Part shown: in pieces, positions 25,749-34,550 of the stretch
Layout of the letters: the number at the start of each line of letters is the position of its first letter
Numbering within the stretch: position 1 is the stretch's first letter
Source of the DNA: Acidocella facilis ATCC 35904
GTDB lineage: Bacteria; Pseudomonadota; Alphaproteobacteria; Acetobacterales; Acetobacteraceae
NCBI RefSeq assembly: GCF_000687875.1
Contig: NZ_JHYG01000007.1
Location: 62,001-126,000, forward strand
DNA: 64,000 bases
Reading direction: 5' to 3'
The notes under the pieces: generated by a model
What the model was told of the DNA's origin: nothing
Database searches by the model: none
Seen by the model: only the letters and a program-made list of their open reading frames with translations
Position numbers and translations under genes: made by a program

Positions 25749-25761
25749 AGAGACGCTATTT

Positions 25762-27411
25762 TTGTCCGACACACAAGACGACCATCAAGACCCCAACGCT
25801 GAGCTGCCCGCCGAGCTGGAGGCGCGCATCGCTGATCCCGCGCCCGCGCCGGAAGAGAAGCCGGACTTCGCCTCGCTGGGTCTGTCCGAGCCGATCCTGA
25901 ACGCCTTGGCGGAGAAGGGCTATGTGCACGCCACGCCGATCCAGGCGCAGGCGATTCCGGTGGTGCTGATGGGGCGCGACGTGCTGGGCGTGGCGCAGAC
26001 CGGCACCGGCAAGACTGCCGGCTTTACCTTGCCGATGCTCGAAATCCTGGCCGGCTCGCGGGCCCGCGCGCGGATGCCGCGCTCGCTGATCCTGGAGCCG
26101 ACCCGTGAGCTGGCCCTGCAGGTGGCGGAAAATTTCGTCCAGTACGGCAAGAATCTGAAGCTCAATCACGCGCTGTTGATCGGCGGTGAGAGCATGGCCG
26201 ACCAGAAGGCGGTGCTAACCAAAGGTGTGGATGTGCTGATCGCCACCCCGGGTCGCCTGATCGATCTGTTCGAGCGCGGTGGGCTGTTGCTGCGCGATGT
26301 GCGGGTGCTGGTGATCGACGAAGCCGACCGCATGCTGGATATGGGCTTCATCCCGGACATCGAGCGCATCGTCGCGATGCTGCCCACCACCCGGCAGACC
26401 TTGTTCTTCTCCGCCACCATGGCGCCGGAAATCCGCCGCCTGGCCGATGCCTTCCTGAGCAACCCGAAGGAGATCACCGTCTCCCGCCAGGCTTCGGTGG
26501 CCACCACCATCACCACCGGGCTGGCGCTGGTCTCCGAGATCGATAAGCGCGAGGCGCTGCGTCGGCTGCTGCGGGCCGAGGATGTGCAGAACGCCATCGT
26601 CTTCTGCAACCGCAAGCGCGATGTCGATATTCTGTTCAAATCGCTGAGCAAGCATGGCTTTGCCGCCGGCGCGCTGCATGGCGATCTGCCGCAGAGCGTG
26701 CGCTTTGCCACGCTGGAGAAATTCAAGGCGGGCGAGATCAAGATCTTGGTTTGCTCGGATGTCGCGGCGCGCGGCATTGATATTGGCGGGCTTAGCCACG
26801 TGTTCAATTTCGACGTGCCGCACCATGCCGAGGATTATGTGCACCGCATCGGCCGCACCGGCCGCGCCGGGCGCGAAGGCCACGCCTATACGCTGGCCTC
26901 GCCCGCGGACAAGCTGGCGGTGGAGGCGGTGGAGAAGCTGATCGGCAATCCGATCCCGCGCATCGAGGTTTCCGGTCTGGATGAGGTGGAGTGGTCCGAA
27001 GAGGATGGCCGCCGCCGGGGCCGTGGGCCCAAGAGGGATGGCAAGGACGGTAAAGACGGCAAGGATAATAAAGGCCGTGAGCGTGACCGTGGTGAGCGCA
27101 AGGCTGCCAAGCCCAAGGATGGCGAGAAAGAGCGCAAACCGGCCGAGCGTCCGGAGCGTACGGAACGCCCCGAGCGCCCTGAGCGCGCGGAACGGTCCGA
27201 GCGCCCGGAGCGTGACCGCCGGCCGCGTGAGCGCGACCGCAATGACCGCGACCGGGGCGAGCGCGGTGAGCGTGATCACGGCCCGGCCGTGCGCGGTTTT
27301 GGCGACTCGATCCCCGCCTTCATGCTGCTGCGCCGCCGTGACGAAGCCCGGCCGATGGGCGATGACGAGCCGGATGGGCCGGAAGATAACGGCTCCGATC
27401 TCGCGGCATAA
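25762..27411 (+). CDS. DEAD-box ATP-dependent RNA helicase
   Basis: A superfamily 2 helicase of about 549 residues. The Q motif (ATPIQAQAIP), motif I (AQTGTGKT), Ib (TPGR), II (DEAD), III (SAT), V (ARGIDI) and VI (HRIGRTGRAG) are all present in the first 390 residues. The C-terminal 130 residues are low-complexity and charged, dominated by RPER/GERD/DGKD repeats, as in RNA-binding tails. No ATG exists before the Q motif; TTG 25762 gives the N-terminus SDTQDDHQD, and TTG 25732 is the alternative. Unwinds RNA duplexes, probably in ribosome assembly or mRNA decay. It is followed by inverted-repeat element A. Confidence 0.93.
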   Translation: MSDTQDDHQDPNAELPAELEARIADPAPAPEEKPDFASLGLSEPILNALAEKGYVHATPIQAQAIPVVLMGRDVLGVAQTGTGKTAGFTLPMLEILAGSRARARMPRSLILEPTRELALQVAENFVQYGKNLKLNHALLIGGESMADQKAVLTKGVDVLIATPGRLIDLFERGGLLLRDVRVLVIDEADRMLDMGFIPDIERIVAMLPTTRQTLFFSATMAPEIRRLADAFLSNPKEITVSRQASVATTITTGLALVSEIDKREALRRLLRAEDVQNAIVFCNRKRDVDILFKSLSKHGFAAGALHGDLPQSVRFATLEKFKAGEIKILVCSDVAARGIDIGGLSHVFNFDVPHHAEDYVHRIGRTGRAGREGHAYTLASPADKLAVEAVEKLIGNPIPRIEVSGLDEVEWSEEDGRRRGRGPKRDGKDGKDGKDNKGRERDRGERKAAKPKDGEKERKPAERPERTERPERPERAERSERPERDRRPRERDRNDRDRGERGERDHGPAVRGFGDSIPAFMLLRRRDEARPMGDDEPDGPEDNGSDLAA

Positions 27412-27416
27412 TTTAT

Positions 27417-27505
27417 AAAAGTTTTTTGGTGCCGCTTTTTTACAAAAAAGCGGCGAAAGCGGTGGGGATTTTTTGAAAAATCTCCACCCACCTCCAAAAA
27501 CTTTT
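27417..27505. repeat. inverted-repeat element, copy A
   Basis: Terminal sequences AAAAGTTTTTTGG (27417-27429) and CCAAAAACTTTT (27494-27505) face each other. Inside are two hairpins: an 11-bp stem GCCGCTTTTTT/AAAAAAGCGGC with a 2-nt loop (27431-27454), and a GGTGGGGATTTTT stem (27461-27489) with one mismatch. It starts 5 bp after the helicase stop and ends 7 bp before the next gene's ATG, so the downstream gene's leader is formed by the element. Confidence 0.8.
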
Positions 27506-27512
27506 GAAATTC

Positions 27513-28595
27513 ATGATGATGTCCCATTGCATTCATTTCGGCGCCTGCGGTGGCTGTGCCAGCGATGACCGCGCCAAGCCCGACAAGCGGGCACTGCTTG
27601 AACGCGCTTTGAGCCGCGCTGGCTATGCCCAGGCTGAGATCGCGCCGCTAATGGCCGCCCCTCTGCACACGCGCCGGCGGGTGGATCTGGCGGCCTCCCG
27701 CAAGGCGGCTGAGATCAGCCTCGGGCTGCACCGCGTGCGCTCTTCCGAAATCGTCGATATGCGCGAATGCGCCTTGCTGCGGCCGGATTTCCTGGCGCTG
27801 CTGGAACCGCTTCGCACCTTGCTGCGCAGCCTGAACTGTTTTCGCCGCGAGGCTTCGCTGGTGATCAACTGGCTGGATAACGGCCCGGATATATTGCTGC
27901 GCGCCGATGCGCCGCTGACCCAGCCGGACCGTACCCGCCTGATCGCCTTCGCCAAGGAGCATGACGCGCCGCGCATCAGCGTCGCCGAGCCGAAATCTCT
28001 GCCCGAGCCGATCATCATTCTGCGCCCGCCGGTGCTGCGCTTTGCCGGGGTGGCGGTCACACCGCCGCCGGGTGGCTTCCTGCAGGCCTGCCCGGAAGGC
28101 GAGGCGGCGATTATCGAGGCGATGCTGGCCGGGCTGCCGAAGCTGCGCAACAAGAGCCGGCTGGTGGAGCTTTATGCCGGCTGCGGCACGCTGAGCTTTG
28201 CTCTGGCCCCGCATTCGCGCGTGGAAGCCTATGAGGGCGACGAGCCTGCCGTCTACGCCGCTGACAAAGCCGCGCGCGATGCCGGGCTTGCCGGGCGCGT
28301 CACCTTCGCCAGGCGCGATCTGCATCGCCGCCCGCTGCTGAGCGCGGATTTCAAAGGTGCTGACGTGGTGGTGCTGGACCCGCCTTTCGCTGGCTGCGGC
28401 GCGCAGATGAAATTCCTCGCCCCGGCCGGGGTGAAGCGGATCATCTATGTAAGTTGCAACCCGGACGCGCTGGCCCAGGATGCGGGCATGCTGCGCCATG
28501 CCGGCTATGAGATTCTGGCCGCAACGCCGATCGACCAGTTCCCGTTCTCGGACAATGTCGAGAGCGTGGTGGTGTTCCAACGCGGCCGCGATTAG
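27513..28595 (+). CDS. class I SAM-dependent RNA methyltransferase (TrmA/RlmD family-like)
   Basis: A 360-residue protein of the m5U-methyltransferase type. N-terminal cysteines (HCIHFGACGGC) resemble an iron-sulfur motif; motif I is ELYAGCGTLSF, the catalytic loop VLDPPFAGCG and the nucleophile cysteine is in YVSCNPDALAQD. Such enzymes methylate uridine in 23S rRNA or tRNA. There is no N-terminal TRAM domain. ATGs at 27513, 27516 and 27519 are in frame and none has a good Shine-Dalgarno; the last gives MSHCIHFGACGGC. Confidence 0.88.
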   Translation: MMMSHCIHFGACGGCASDDRAKPDKRALLERALSRAGYAQAEIAPLMAAPLHTRRRVDLAASRKAAEISLGLHRVRSSEIVDMRECALLRPDFLALLEPLRTLLRSLNCFRREASLVINWLDNGPDILLRADAPLTQPDRTRLIAFAKEHDAPRISVAEPKSLPEPIIILRPPVLRFAGVAVTPPPGGFLQACPEGEAAIIEAMLAGLPKLRNKSRLVELYAGCGTLSFALAPHSRVEAYEGDEPAVYAADKAARDAGLAGRVTFARRDLHRRPLLSADFKGADVVVLDPPFAGCGAQMKFLAPAGVKRIIYVSCNPDALAQDAGMLRHAGYEILAATPIDQFPFSDNVESVVVFQRGRD

Positions 28596-28617
28596 GCGAA
28601 GATTAAAGCCGGGCTTT

Positions 28618-28658
28618 GCGATTTCGTTTCAGCCCATTGAACGTCCTGACGAAATCGC
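28618..28658. repeat. 10-bp inverted repeat between methyltransferase and mscS genes
   Basis: GCGATTTCGT (28618-28627) and ACGAAATCGC (28649-28658) are perfect complements separated by 21 nt. There is no T tract; it may be an operator or mRNA structure ahead of the channel gene. Confidence 0.4.
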
Positions 28659-28719
28659 CAAGTCGAAGGCGAGCAATCTCGCGGCGCGATGATTTGACCC
28701 GATGCAGAAGGAGACATCC

Positions 28720-29580
28720 ATGACGATCAACCATGCGGTCACCGCATTGTTCAGCGCGAGCACGTTGAACAGCATCATCGGCGTGCTGCTGAATGTGATT
28801 TACGCCGTCGTCATTCTTGCAATCGCCCATCTCGGCTCGCGGGCGCTGCATCGCTACATTGTCGGCTACGCGCGCAAGAGCCCGCATCTGGATGAAAGCC
28901 TGTTCCGCTTCTTCGGCACCATCGCGCGCTATCTGGTACTGGCCTTTGCCTTCATCTTCGTGCTCAACCGCTTCGGGATTCAAACGGCTTCGCTGGTTGC
29001 GGTGCTGGGTGCCGCAGGCCTCGCCGTGGGGCTGGCACTGCAGGGCACGCTCAGCAATCTCGCAGCCGGGATCATGCTGATCGTCTTTCGCCCGTTCAGG
29101 ATCGGCAATTATATCAGTGCCGGCTCGCATGCCGGCACGGTGCTGGATGTAACCTTGTTCTATACCGAGATGAAAACCTATGACGGGCTGCAGGTGCTGG
29201 TGCCCAACAAGGATGTCTGGGCCGGGGCGATCACCAATTATTCGAATATCCAGACGCGCCTGATCGACCTGACTATCGGTATTTCCTATTGCAGCGATTT
29301 GAAAAAAGCCTCCGCGATCCTGAACGAGCTGGCGCAGGCGGATGCGCGCGTGCTGAAAGACCCAGCCCCCTTCATCAAGGTTCTGCAGCTCTCGGACAGC
29401 TCGGTGGATTTCGTCTTCCGCGCCTGGACCAAGGCGGGGGATTGGTGGGTGACCAAATGCGAGATCACCGAAGCGATCAAGTTGGCCTTCGACGAGGCCA
29501 GGATCGAGATTCCATTCCCGAACCAGACATTGTCTTTCAACGGGCCGTTGGAGTTGGCGCGGGCGGGACGGAATAGCTGA
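28720..29580 (+). CDS. small-conductance mechanosensitive channel, MscS family
   Basis: A 286-residue MscS-type protein: helices at about 15-40, 60-82 and the pore helix around 85-115 (AVLGAAGLAVGLALQGTLSNLAAG, the Gly/Ala-rich TM3), then the beta domain (GTVLDVTLFYTEMKTYDGLQVLVPN) and a C-terminal alpha/beta part. It opens under membrane tension to release solutes during osmotic downshock. ATG 28720 is chosen because AAGGAG lies 6 nt upstream; an in-frame ATG six codons earlier would bury that site. Confidence 0.93.
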   Translation: MTINHAVTALFSASTLNSIIGVLLNVIYAVVILAIAHLGSRALHRYIVGYARKSPHLDESLFRFFGTIARYLVLAFAFIFVLNRFGIQTASLVAVLGAAGLAVGLALQGTLSNLAAGIMLIVFRPFRIGNYISAGSHAGTVLDVTLFYTEMKTYDGLQVLVPNKDVWAGAITNYSNIQTRLIDLTIGISYCSDLKKASAILNELAQADARVLKDPAPFIKVLQLSDSSVDFVFRAWTKAGDWWVTKCEITEAIKLAFDEARIEIPFPNQTLSFNGPLELARAGRNS

Positions 29581-29604
29581 GTCGTAATCAGCTTTCTGCA
29601 AGGG

Positions 29605-31605
29605 CTAAAGAAGTAATGCGTCGGCTGCCTCTGGAACTGTGTTCGGTTCGGGCGGTAGCCGGTGTGCGCCGCATTCCAACAAGAACTCCTCGGTTTGATT
29701 AAATGCTTTCGGGCATCTGGTGACATCATTTTCGTCGCCACGCGGTATCCAAATGATCGTATCGGCGCGCGCCCGGGTAAGCAGAACACGATATTTGTTG
29801 ATCGTGTAGGCCCGGGATTCGTTAGACTTCACGTTGAGCCATTTCGTGCCTCGGAAGCTGCGGATATTCCATCGTCCTGTCCATAAGAGATCACCACCCC
29901 AGCACAGCCCAACATGATCCAACTCCAAGCCCTGGCACGCAAACTCGGTTGCGGGGATTTCCAGCGCGTCAGAAGCGCGGACATCGGGCCAGCGGCAAAG
30001 AAACCAGTTCGCGACGGTAGCCTCTTCCTGATGCGCGAAACGAGGCCATATACCATCTGCGACCAACCGCTTCGCACCGCTCGAACAGACCAAGCCGACG
30101 CGCCGCTGGCCACGAGCCCGCAGTTTGAGGCTTTTGCGTAGGTCAGTGAGGGAGCGAGTGACAAATATTGGGAGGTCGTCAGATGCAATTCTGCGCGCTG
30201 ACGCCCGATCGCCCGAAAGTGTTGCGTCGATCCAAGAGGCTGCACTCGCAGAGCGGATATTTCGAATAGGCGTACTCAAATGCAAGGCTTCTGAGATTTG
30301 AAGTGTCTTTGGCTGCTCTTTACCGAACAGAAGCTGCTTCGCAACGTTGGTGCTCAACGTCTTCGGTGCGGCTCGGATATGCCATTCCGGGCGGGCCAGT
30401 AGAGCCCTTCCCCATTCAGCAAGCCCCGCTTCGCCGGTGTTAATTTCTTGCCCATTACCAACCAGCGCGACGATGACGGCATAGTCATCATGACGGCGCA
30501 TGAGATCCAACATGATGGCAGCTTCACTTTGGGTGTGGTCGAATTTCCGTGCGCCATACTCCGCATCCCAGGCGCGTTGAGCTTCGTCAAAAACGATCAC
30601 ATGTTCCGCTGGAGCCTTATCGCGTGCGAGCGTGTCGCGTAGGAACCCAACAACACTCTCGATTTTCGCTTTGCTTTGGTGGCGTGCATAGCGCTCGCTC
30701 ATTTCAGAGCGCTTTGCCTTATCCTGCGCGAGAGCCGCTTTCAAAACATATACCATTGGCAGCGTACCAGTTAGAAATGTGCCCTCCACCTGCGGTGAAA
30801 AGGCGACATCGAGGCCGCATAAGGTTTTGCCAGCACCAGGAATGCCGGTGACGAACAAAATAATATATTTCTTATCCCGTCTTGCCTCTTCAACAGCGTT
30901 GAGAAGTTCGGCCGTTGTTTCGCTCAGATTGATGGCGTCGGCCCTGGCGGAGCGAATGTCGTCAACGCCGTGTTTTTCATAAATGGCGCGCGCGGCATCG
31001 ATGATGGTTGGAACGGGGCGGTAAGGCGCATGCTCCCATTGGTCGATATCAATCGTATGGTCGGCCAAGCGGCTATAAATCGATAAGACAAGCTCACCAA
31101 ATTGTTCAGGGCGAGATTCATAAACACATGAGACCCCGTGCCAGAGAAATTCCGATTGCGTACGAGAGGCTGTGCCAGCACCAGCGATGACCACGGGTAT
31201 GATGATTTTATCCCGGCTGGCAGCATGGAAATCACGTAAGTCGAATGCATAGTCTTCGGCTTGAAGGCGGGCGGCTTGATCGAACCCATGGCCTTGCGCC
31301 TTGAATTCGATGACAAAGATTGCGCGCTCTGTCAGCAGGACCGCATCTAATCGGCGGCCCAGCCTCAGTAAGGGATATTCAAATAAAATCCGCCATTGCG
31401 AGGGAAACTCTTGCAGCACGGGCCGGAGATGATGGAGTTGCCAGGACCAAGCTTTGAGCTGTTCGGCTTCGTTTGTTCTGTGAGCACGAACGAGCCGCGT
31501 GGATAATTGGCCGATGAGCTGTTCGTCTGTGACCTGAGTGAAGTCTTGAATTGTACCAGCCCACCACGCCGTCGCCGCATTTGGCTTGGTGGGATGTTGG
31601 TTCAC
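29605..31605 (-). CDS. nuclease-helicase protein (PD-(D/E)xK-like N-terminus plus DUF2075 SF1 helicase)
   Basis: A 666-residue protein. The N-terminal region contains RRLDAVLLTERAIFVIEFKA, with D87 and E100-x-K102 in the spacing of PD-(D/E)xK nucleases. The helicase part has Walker A GIPGAGKT (254-261), Walker B IVFDEAQRAW (about 338-346) and late motifs including a C-terminal YRVLLTRARADTIIW, typical of DUF2075/Schlafen-like SF1 helicases. GC content is visibly lower and codon use more relaxed than in neighbouring genes, which suggests horizontal transfer. It starts at GTG 31605, 6 bp after the rhodanese stop. Combined nuclease and helicase domains in a lone low-GC gene recall phage-defence proteins; this role is inference. 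Confidence 0.75.
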   Translation of the reverse strand: MNQHPTKPNAATAWWAGTIQDFTQVTDEQLIGQLSTRLVRAHRTNEAEQLKAWSWQLHHLRPVLQEFPSQWRILFEYPLLRLGRRLDAVLLTERAIFVIEFKAQGHGFDQAARLQAEDYAFDLRDFHAASRDKIIIPVVIAGAGTASRTQSEFLWHGVSCVYESRPEQFGELVLSIYSRLADHTIDIDQWEHAPYRPVPTIIDAARAIYEKHGVDDIRSARADAINLSETTAELLNAVEEARRDKKYIILFVTGIPGAGKTLCGLDVAFSPQVEGTFLTGTLPMVYVLKAALAQDKAKRSEMSERYARHQSKAKIESVVGFLRDTLARDKAPAEHVIVFDEAQRAWDAEYGARKFDHTQSEAAIMLDLMRRHDDYAVIVALVGNGQEINTGEAGLAEWGRALLARPEWHIRAAPKTLSTNVAKQLLFGKEQPKTLQISEALHLSTPIRNIRSASAASWIDATLSGDRASARRIASDDLPIFVTRSLTDLRKSLKLRARGQRRVGLVCSSGAKRLVADGIWPRFAHQEEATVANWFLCRWPDVRASDALEIPATEFACQGLELDHVGLCWGGDLLWTGRWNIRSFRGTKWLNVKSNESRAYTINKYRVLLTRARADTIIWIPRGDENDVTRCPKAFNQTEEFLLECGAHRLPPEPNTVPEAADALLL

Positions 31606-31611
31606 AGCTAT

Positions 31612-32022
31612 TTACCCCTGCTTCCAGGGCAGCCCATCCGCTTTCCACCCCGCCACCAGGCCGCGATGGCCGCGCGCATCGGGCGGGCCCTCAAACCCAT
31701 CCTTCACATTATACACATGCTTGAACCCCGCCGCCTTGGCGGCCTGGGCGGCGGCCATGGAGCGCGCACCGGAGCGGCAGATGAAATAGATATGCGATTC
31801 ATGGGTCGCATGCGCCGCACTCAGCCCGGCCAGAAAATTCGGGTTGGGCTGCATGCTGGGAAACACCTGCCACTGGATCAGCAATGTCTGCTTGCCGGCT
31901 TGGCTCAGCTCCGGCACGCCGACGAAGCTCCATTCGGCATTGGTGCGCACATCGCATAGCAGCGCATCGGGATTGCTCATCAGCGCTTCCCAGACCTGTC
32001 GCGGGGCCACATCTTCGATCAT
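31612..32022 (-). CDS. rhodanese-like sulfurtransferase
   Basis: A 136-residue single rhodanese domain. The N-terminal half has ALLCDVRTNAEWSFVGVPEL and the active-site loop is CRSGARS, with the catalytic cysteine in the CxxGxR form. Such proteins carry persulfide sulfur. GGAGGG precedes ATG 32022. It diverges from cysK (54 bp between start codons) and is immediately followed on the same strand by the nuclease-helicase gene. Confidence 0.92.
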   Translation of the reverse strand: MIEDVAPRQVWEALMSNPDALLCDVRTNAEWSFVGVPELSQAGKQTLLIQWQVFPSMQPNPNFLAGLSAAHATHESHIYFICRSGARSMAAAQAAKAAGFKHVYNVKDGFEGPPDARGHRGLVAGWKADGLPWKQG

Positions 32023-32076
32023 AATACCCTCCAGGCGTTAGCCTTTTGGGCCCAACCATAGCGAGGACGGAAACGG

Positions 32077-33060
32077 ATGGAAACAGTGGCGGACGGGTTG
32101 ATCGGGGCGATCGGCAATACCCCCCTCATCAGGCTCAAGCGCGCTTCCGCCCTCACGGGCTGCGAGATACTGGGCAAGGCGGAATTCTGCTCGCCCGGCG
32201 GCTCGGTGAAGGACCGGGCGGGGCTGGCGATCATCCGCGATGCCGAGGCGCGCGGGCTGCTGGCGCCGGGTGGGACCATCGTCGAGGGCACGGCGGGCAA
32301 TACTGGCATCGGCATCACGCTGGTGGCGAATGCGCTGGGCTATAAGAGCGTGATCGTGATGCCGGAGACGCAGAGCCAGGAAAAGATCGATTTCCTGCGC
32401 ATGATCGGCGCGGATCTGCGGCTGGTGCCGGCCAAACCCTTCAAGGATCCGGGGAATTACGTGCATGTTTCGCGCCGCCTGGCCGAGGAGATGGGCGCGG
32501 TCTGGGCCAATCAGTTCGATAATCTGGCCAATCGCGAGGGCCACCGCGCCACCACCGGCCCGGAAATCTGGGCGCAGACGGGGGGCAAGATCGACGCCTT
32601 CACCTGCGCCTGCGGCACCGGCGGCACGCTGGCCGGGGTGGCGCTGGCGCTGAAGGAGCGCAAGCCAGGGGTGAAAATCGTGCTGGCGGACCCGGAGGGG
32701 AGCGGGCTCTATGGCTGGGTGAAATCGGGCGATCTCACCGTCACCGGCTCCTCGATCACCGAGGGCATCGGCCAGTCCCGCGTGCCGGAGAACCTGAATG
32801 GCGCGCCGATCGACGATGCGGTGAAAATCCCCGATCCGGAGGCGCTGGAGCAGGTTTATGACCTGATGATCCATGAGGGGCTCTCCATCGGCGGCTCGGC
32901 CGGCATCAATGTCGCCGCGGCGATCCGGGTGGCGAAGGCGATGGGACCGGGGCACACTATCGTGACCGTGCTGTGCGATGGCGGGGCGCGCTATCAGAGC
33001 AAGCTGTTCAATCCGGAGTTTTTGCGCGCCAAGAACCTGCCGGTGCCGCCATGGATGTGA
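32077..33060 (+). CDS. cysK: cysteine synthase A (O-acetylserine sulfhydrylase)
   Basis: A 327-residue fold-type II PLP enzyme. The cofactor lysine is in GGSVKDRAG, the substrate loop in GTAGNTGIG, the PLP-phosphate loop in CGTGGTLAG, and GGSAGINVAAA near the C-terminus. It makes cysteine from O-acetylserine and sulfide, the end of the pathway served by cysH in this window. The 3' end overlaps the amidase gene by 10 bp. Confidence 0.92.
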   Translation: METVADGLIGAIGNTPLIRLKRASALTGCEILGKAEFCSPGGSVKDRAGLAIIRDAEARGLLAPGGTIVEGTAGNTGIGITLVANALGYKSVIVMPETQSQEKIDFLRMIGADLRLVPAKPFKDPGNYVHVSRRLAEEMGAVWANQFDNLANREGHRATTGPEIWAQTGGKIDAFTCACGTGGTLAGVALALKERKPGVKIVLADPEGSGLYGWVKSGDLTVTGSSITEGIGQSRVPENLNGAPIDDAVKIPDPEALEQVYDLMIHEGLSIGGSAGINVAAAIRVAKAMGPGHTIVTVLCDGGARYQSKLFNPEFLRAKNLPVPPWM

Positions 33061-34415
33061 ATGATGCCCCGGTTCTGGATGCCGGTGAGCTGCTGGACGC
33101 CTACAAATCCGGCGCGCTGACGCCGCTGCAGGCGCTGCAAGGGGTGACCGAGCGGATCGCCCGGCGCAATCCCGAGATCAACGCCTTCGCCACGCTGAAC
33201 AGTGCCGCGCTGGATGCGGCGCGCGAGAGCACGGCGCGTTGGCAGGAAGGGCAGGCGCGGGCGCTGGAAGGCGTGCCGGTGACGGTGAAGGATCTGATCG
33301 ATGTGCGCGGCCTGCCGACGCGGCGCGGCAGCAAGACGACCGATCCGGCGCCGGTGGCGCAGGATGCCCCCCTGGTGGCGCGGCTGCGCGCGGCCGGGGC
33401 GGTGATTATCGGCAAAACCACAAGCACGGAATTTGGCTGGAAAAGCCCGGGCGATAACCCGCTCAACGGCATCACCCGCAACCCGTGGAATGTGGCGCAT
33501 ACGCCGGGCGGCTCCTCGGCCGGGGCGGCGGCGGCGGCGGGCTCGTTTTTCGGGCCGCTGCATGTGGGCACGGATGGCGGCGGCTCGATTCGCATTCCCG
33601 CCGCCTGGAGCGGCGTGGTCGGGCTGAAGCCGAGCTTCGGGCGGGTGCCGCAATGGAAGCTGGGCGCCTTCGGCCCGCTGGCGGTGGCGGGGCCGATCAC
33701 GCGTTCGGTGCGCGATGCGGCGCTGCTGCTTTCCGTGCTGGCGGGGTTCGAGAAGGCCGACCCGTTCTCCCTGCCGGAGCCAGCTCGCGATTTTGGCGCC
33801 GGGTTGGAGGACGGGGTGAAGGGGCTGCGCATCGGCATTCTGCGCCGGCCCGGCTTTGATGCGCCCGCGGACGAAGCCGCCTGGGGCGCGGTGGAGGAGG
33901 CGGTCGCGATCCTGACCGGACAGGGGGCGCGGATTGTCGAGATCGACCCGGCATTGCCCGATAGTGGTGCCATCTTCTCCACGCTGTGGGGCGCCGGGCT
34001 GGCCAAGACCGTCGCGGGCGTGCCGCGGGAGCGGCTTGGGTTGGTCGATCCTGGGCTGCTGGCGCTGGCGGAGCGCTACATGCAGGTGCCGGGGCTGGAG
34101 CTGCTGGCGGCGGAAGCCGGGCGGGTGGAGGCGGCGCATGCGATGGCGATGCTTGAGGTGGACGCGATTCTCTGCCCGGCCGTACCGCATGGCGCGCCGC
34201 CTGTGGATGCCGCGTATGGCGATGCGGTGGAGGCGCTGCTGCAGCATTGGGCGAGCTGGACGATGCTGTTCAGCCTGACGCGGCAACCGGCCTTGTCGCT
34301 GCCGATGGGCGTGGACGCTGCGGGCTTGCCGACATCGGTGCAGATTGCCGCACCGCTTTATCGCGATGACGTGGTGCTGCGTGTGGCCCGGGCGGTGGAA
34401 GTCGCCTTAGGATAA
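33051..34415 (+). CDS. amidase (amidase-signature family)
   Basis: A 454-residue amidase-signature hydrolase. The Ser-cisSer-Lys triad can be located: Lys in VTVKDLIDV, the cis-Ser and nucleophile Ser in TPGGSSAGAAAAAG and TDGGGSIRIPA. It hydrolyses carboxamides; GatA is excluded because there is no gatB/gatC context and the length and C-terminus differ. ATG 33051 lies inside the 3' end of cysK, suggesting co-translation. It ends 5 bp before element B. Confidence 0.9.
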   Translation: MDVNDAPVLDAGELLDAYKSGALTPLQALQGVTERIARRNPEINAFATLNSAALDAARESTARWQEGQARALEGVPVTVKDLIDVRGLPTRRGSKTTDPAPVAQDAPLVARLRAAGAVIIGKTTSTEFGWKSPGDNPLNGITRNPWNVAHTPGGSSAGAAAAAGSFFGPLHVGTDGGGSIRIPAAWSGVVGLKPSFGRVPQWKLGAFGPLAVAGPITRSVRDAALLLSVLAGFEKADPFSLPEPARDFGAGLEDGVKGLRIGILRRPGFDAPADEAAWGAVEEAVAILTGQGARIVEIDPALPDSGAIFSTLWGAGLAKTVAGVPRERLGLVDPGLLALAERYMQVPGLELLAAEAGRVEAAHAMAMLEVDAILCPAVPHGAPPVDAAYGDAVEALLQHWASWTMLFSLTRQPALSLPMGVDAAGLPTSVQIAAPLYRDDVVLRVARAVEVALG

Positions 34416-34420
34416 GTTGC

Positions 34421-34550
34421 AAAAGTTTTTGGGGTGCGGCCCTTTTTTCAAAAAGGGCTGCGAAACGCTGGGGGTGGTGACGACGGCGTAGCCACCACCC
34501 CAAACGTTTTCCGACCCTTTTTGAAAAAAGGGTCGGCCCCAAAAACTTTT
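34421..34550. repeat. inverted-repeat element, copy B
   Basis: The best-preserved copy: perfect 14-bp terminal inverted repeats AAAAGTTTTTGGGG (34421-34434) and CCCCAAAAACTTTT (34537-34550). Each half contains its own TTTTTTCAAAAA-type hairpin (GCCCTTTTT stem at about 34439-34458; CCGACCC stem at 34511-34536), and the halves join through GGGGTGGTG/CACCACCCC. It fills the whole space between the convergent amidase and CorC-like genes and its right end forms part of the latter's stop codon. Confidence 0.85.

Noticed and set aside
29605-32022. Transposon carrying the nuclease-helicase gene
   Set aside because: No transposase, terminal inverted repeats or target duplications could be seen; only base composition suggests transfer.
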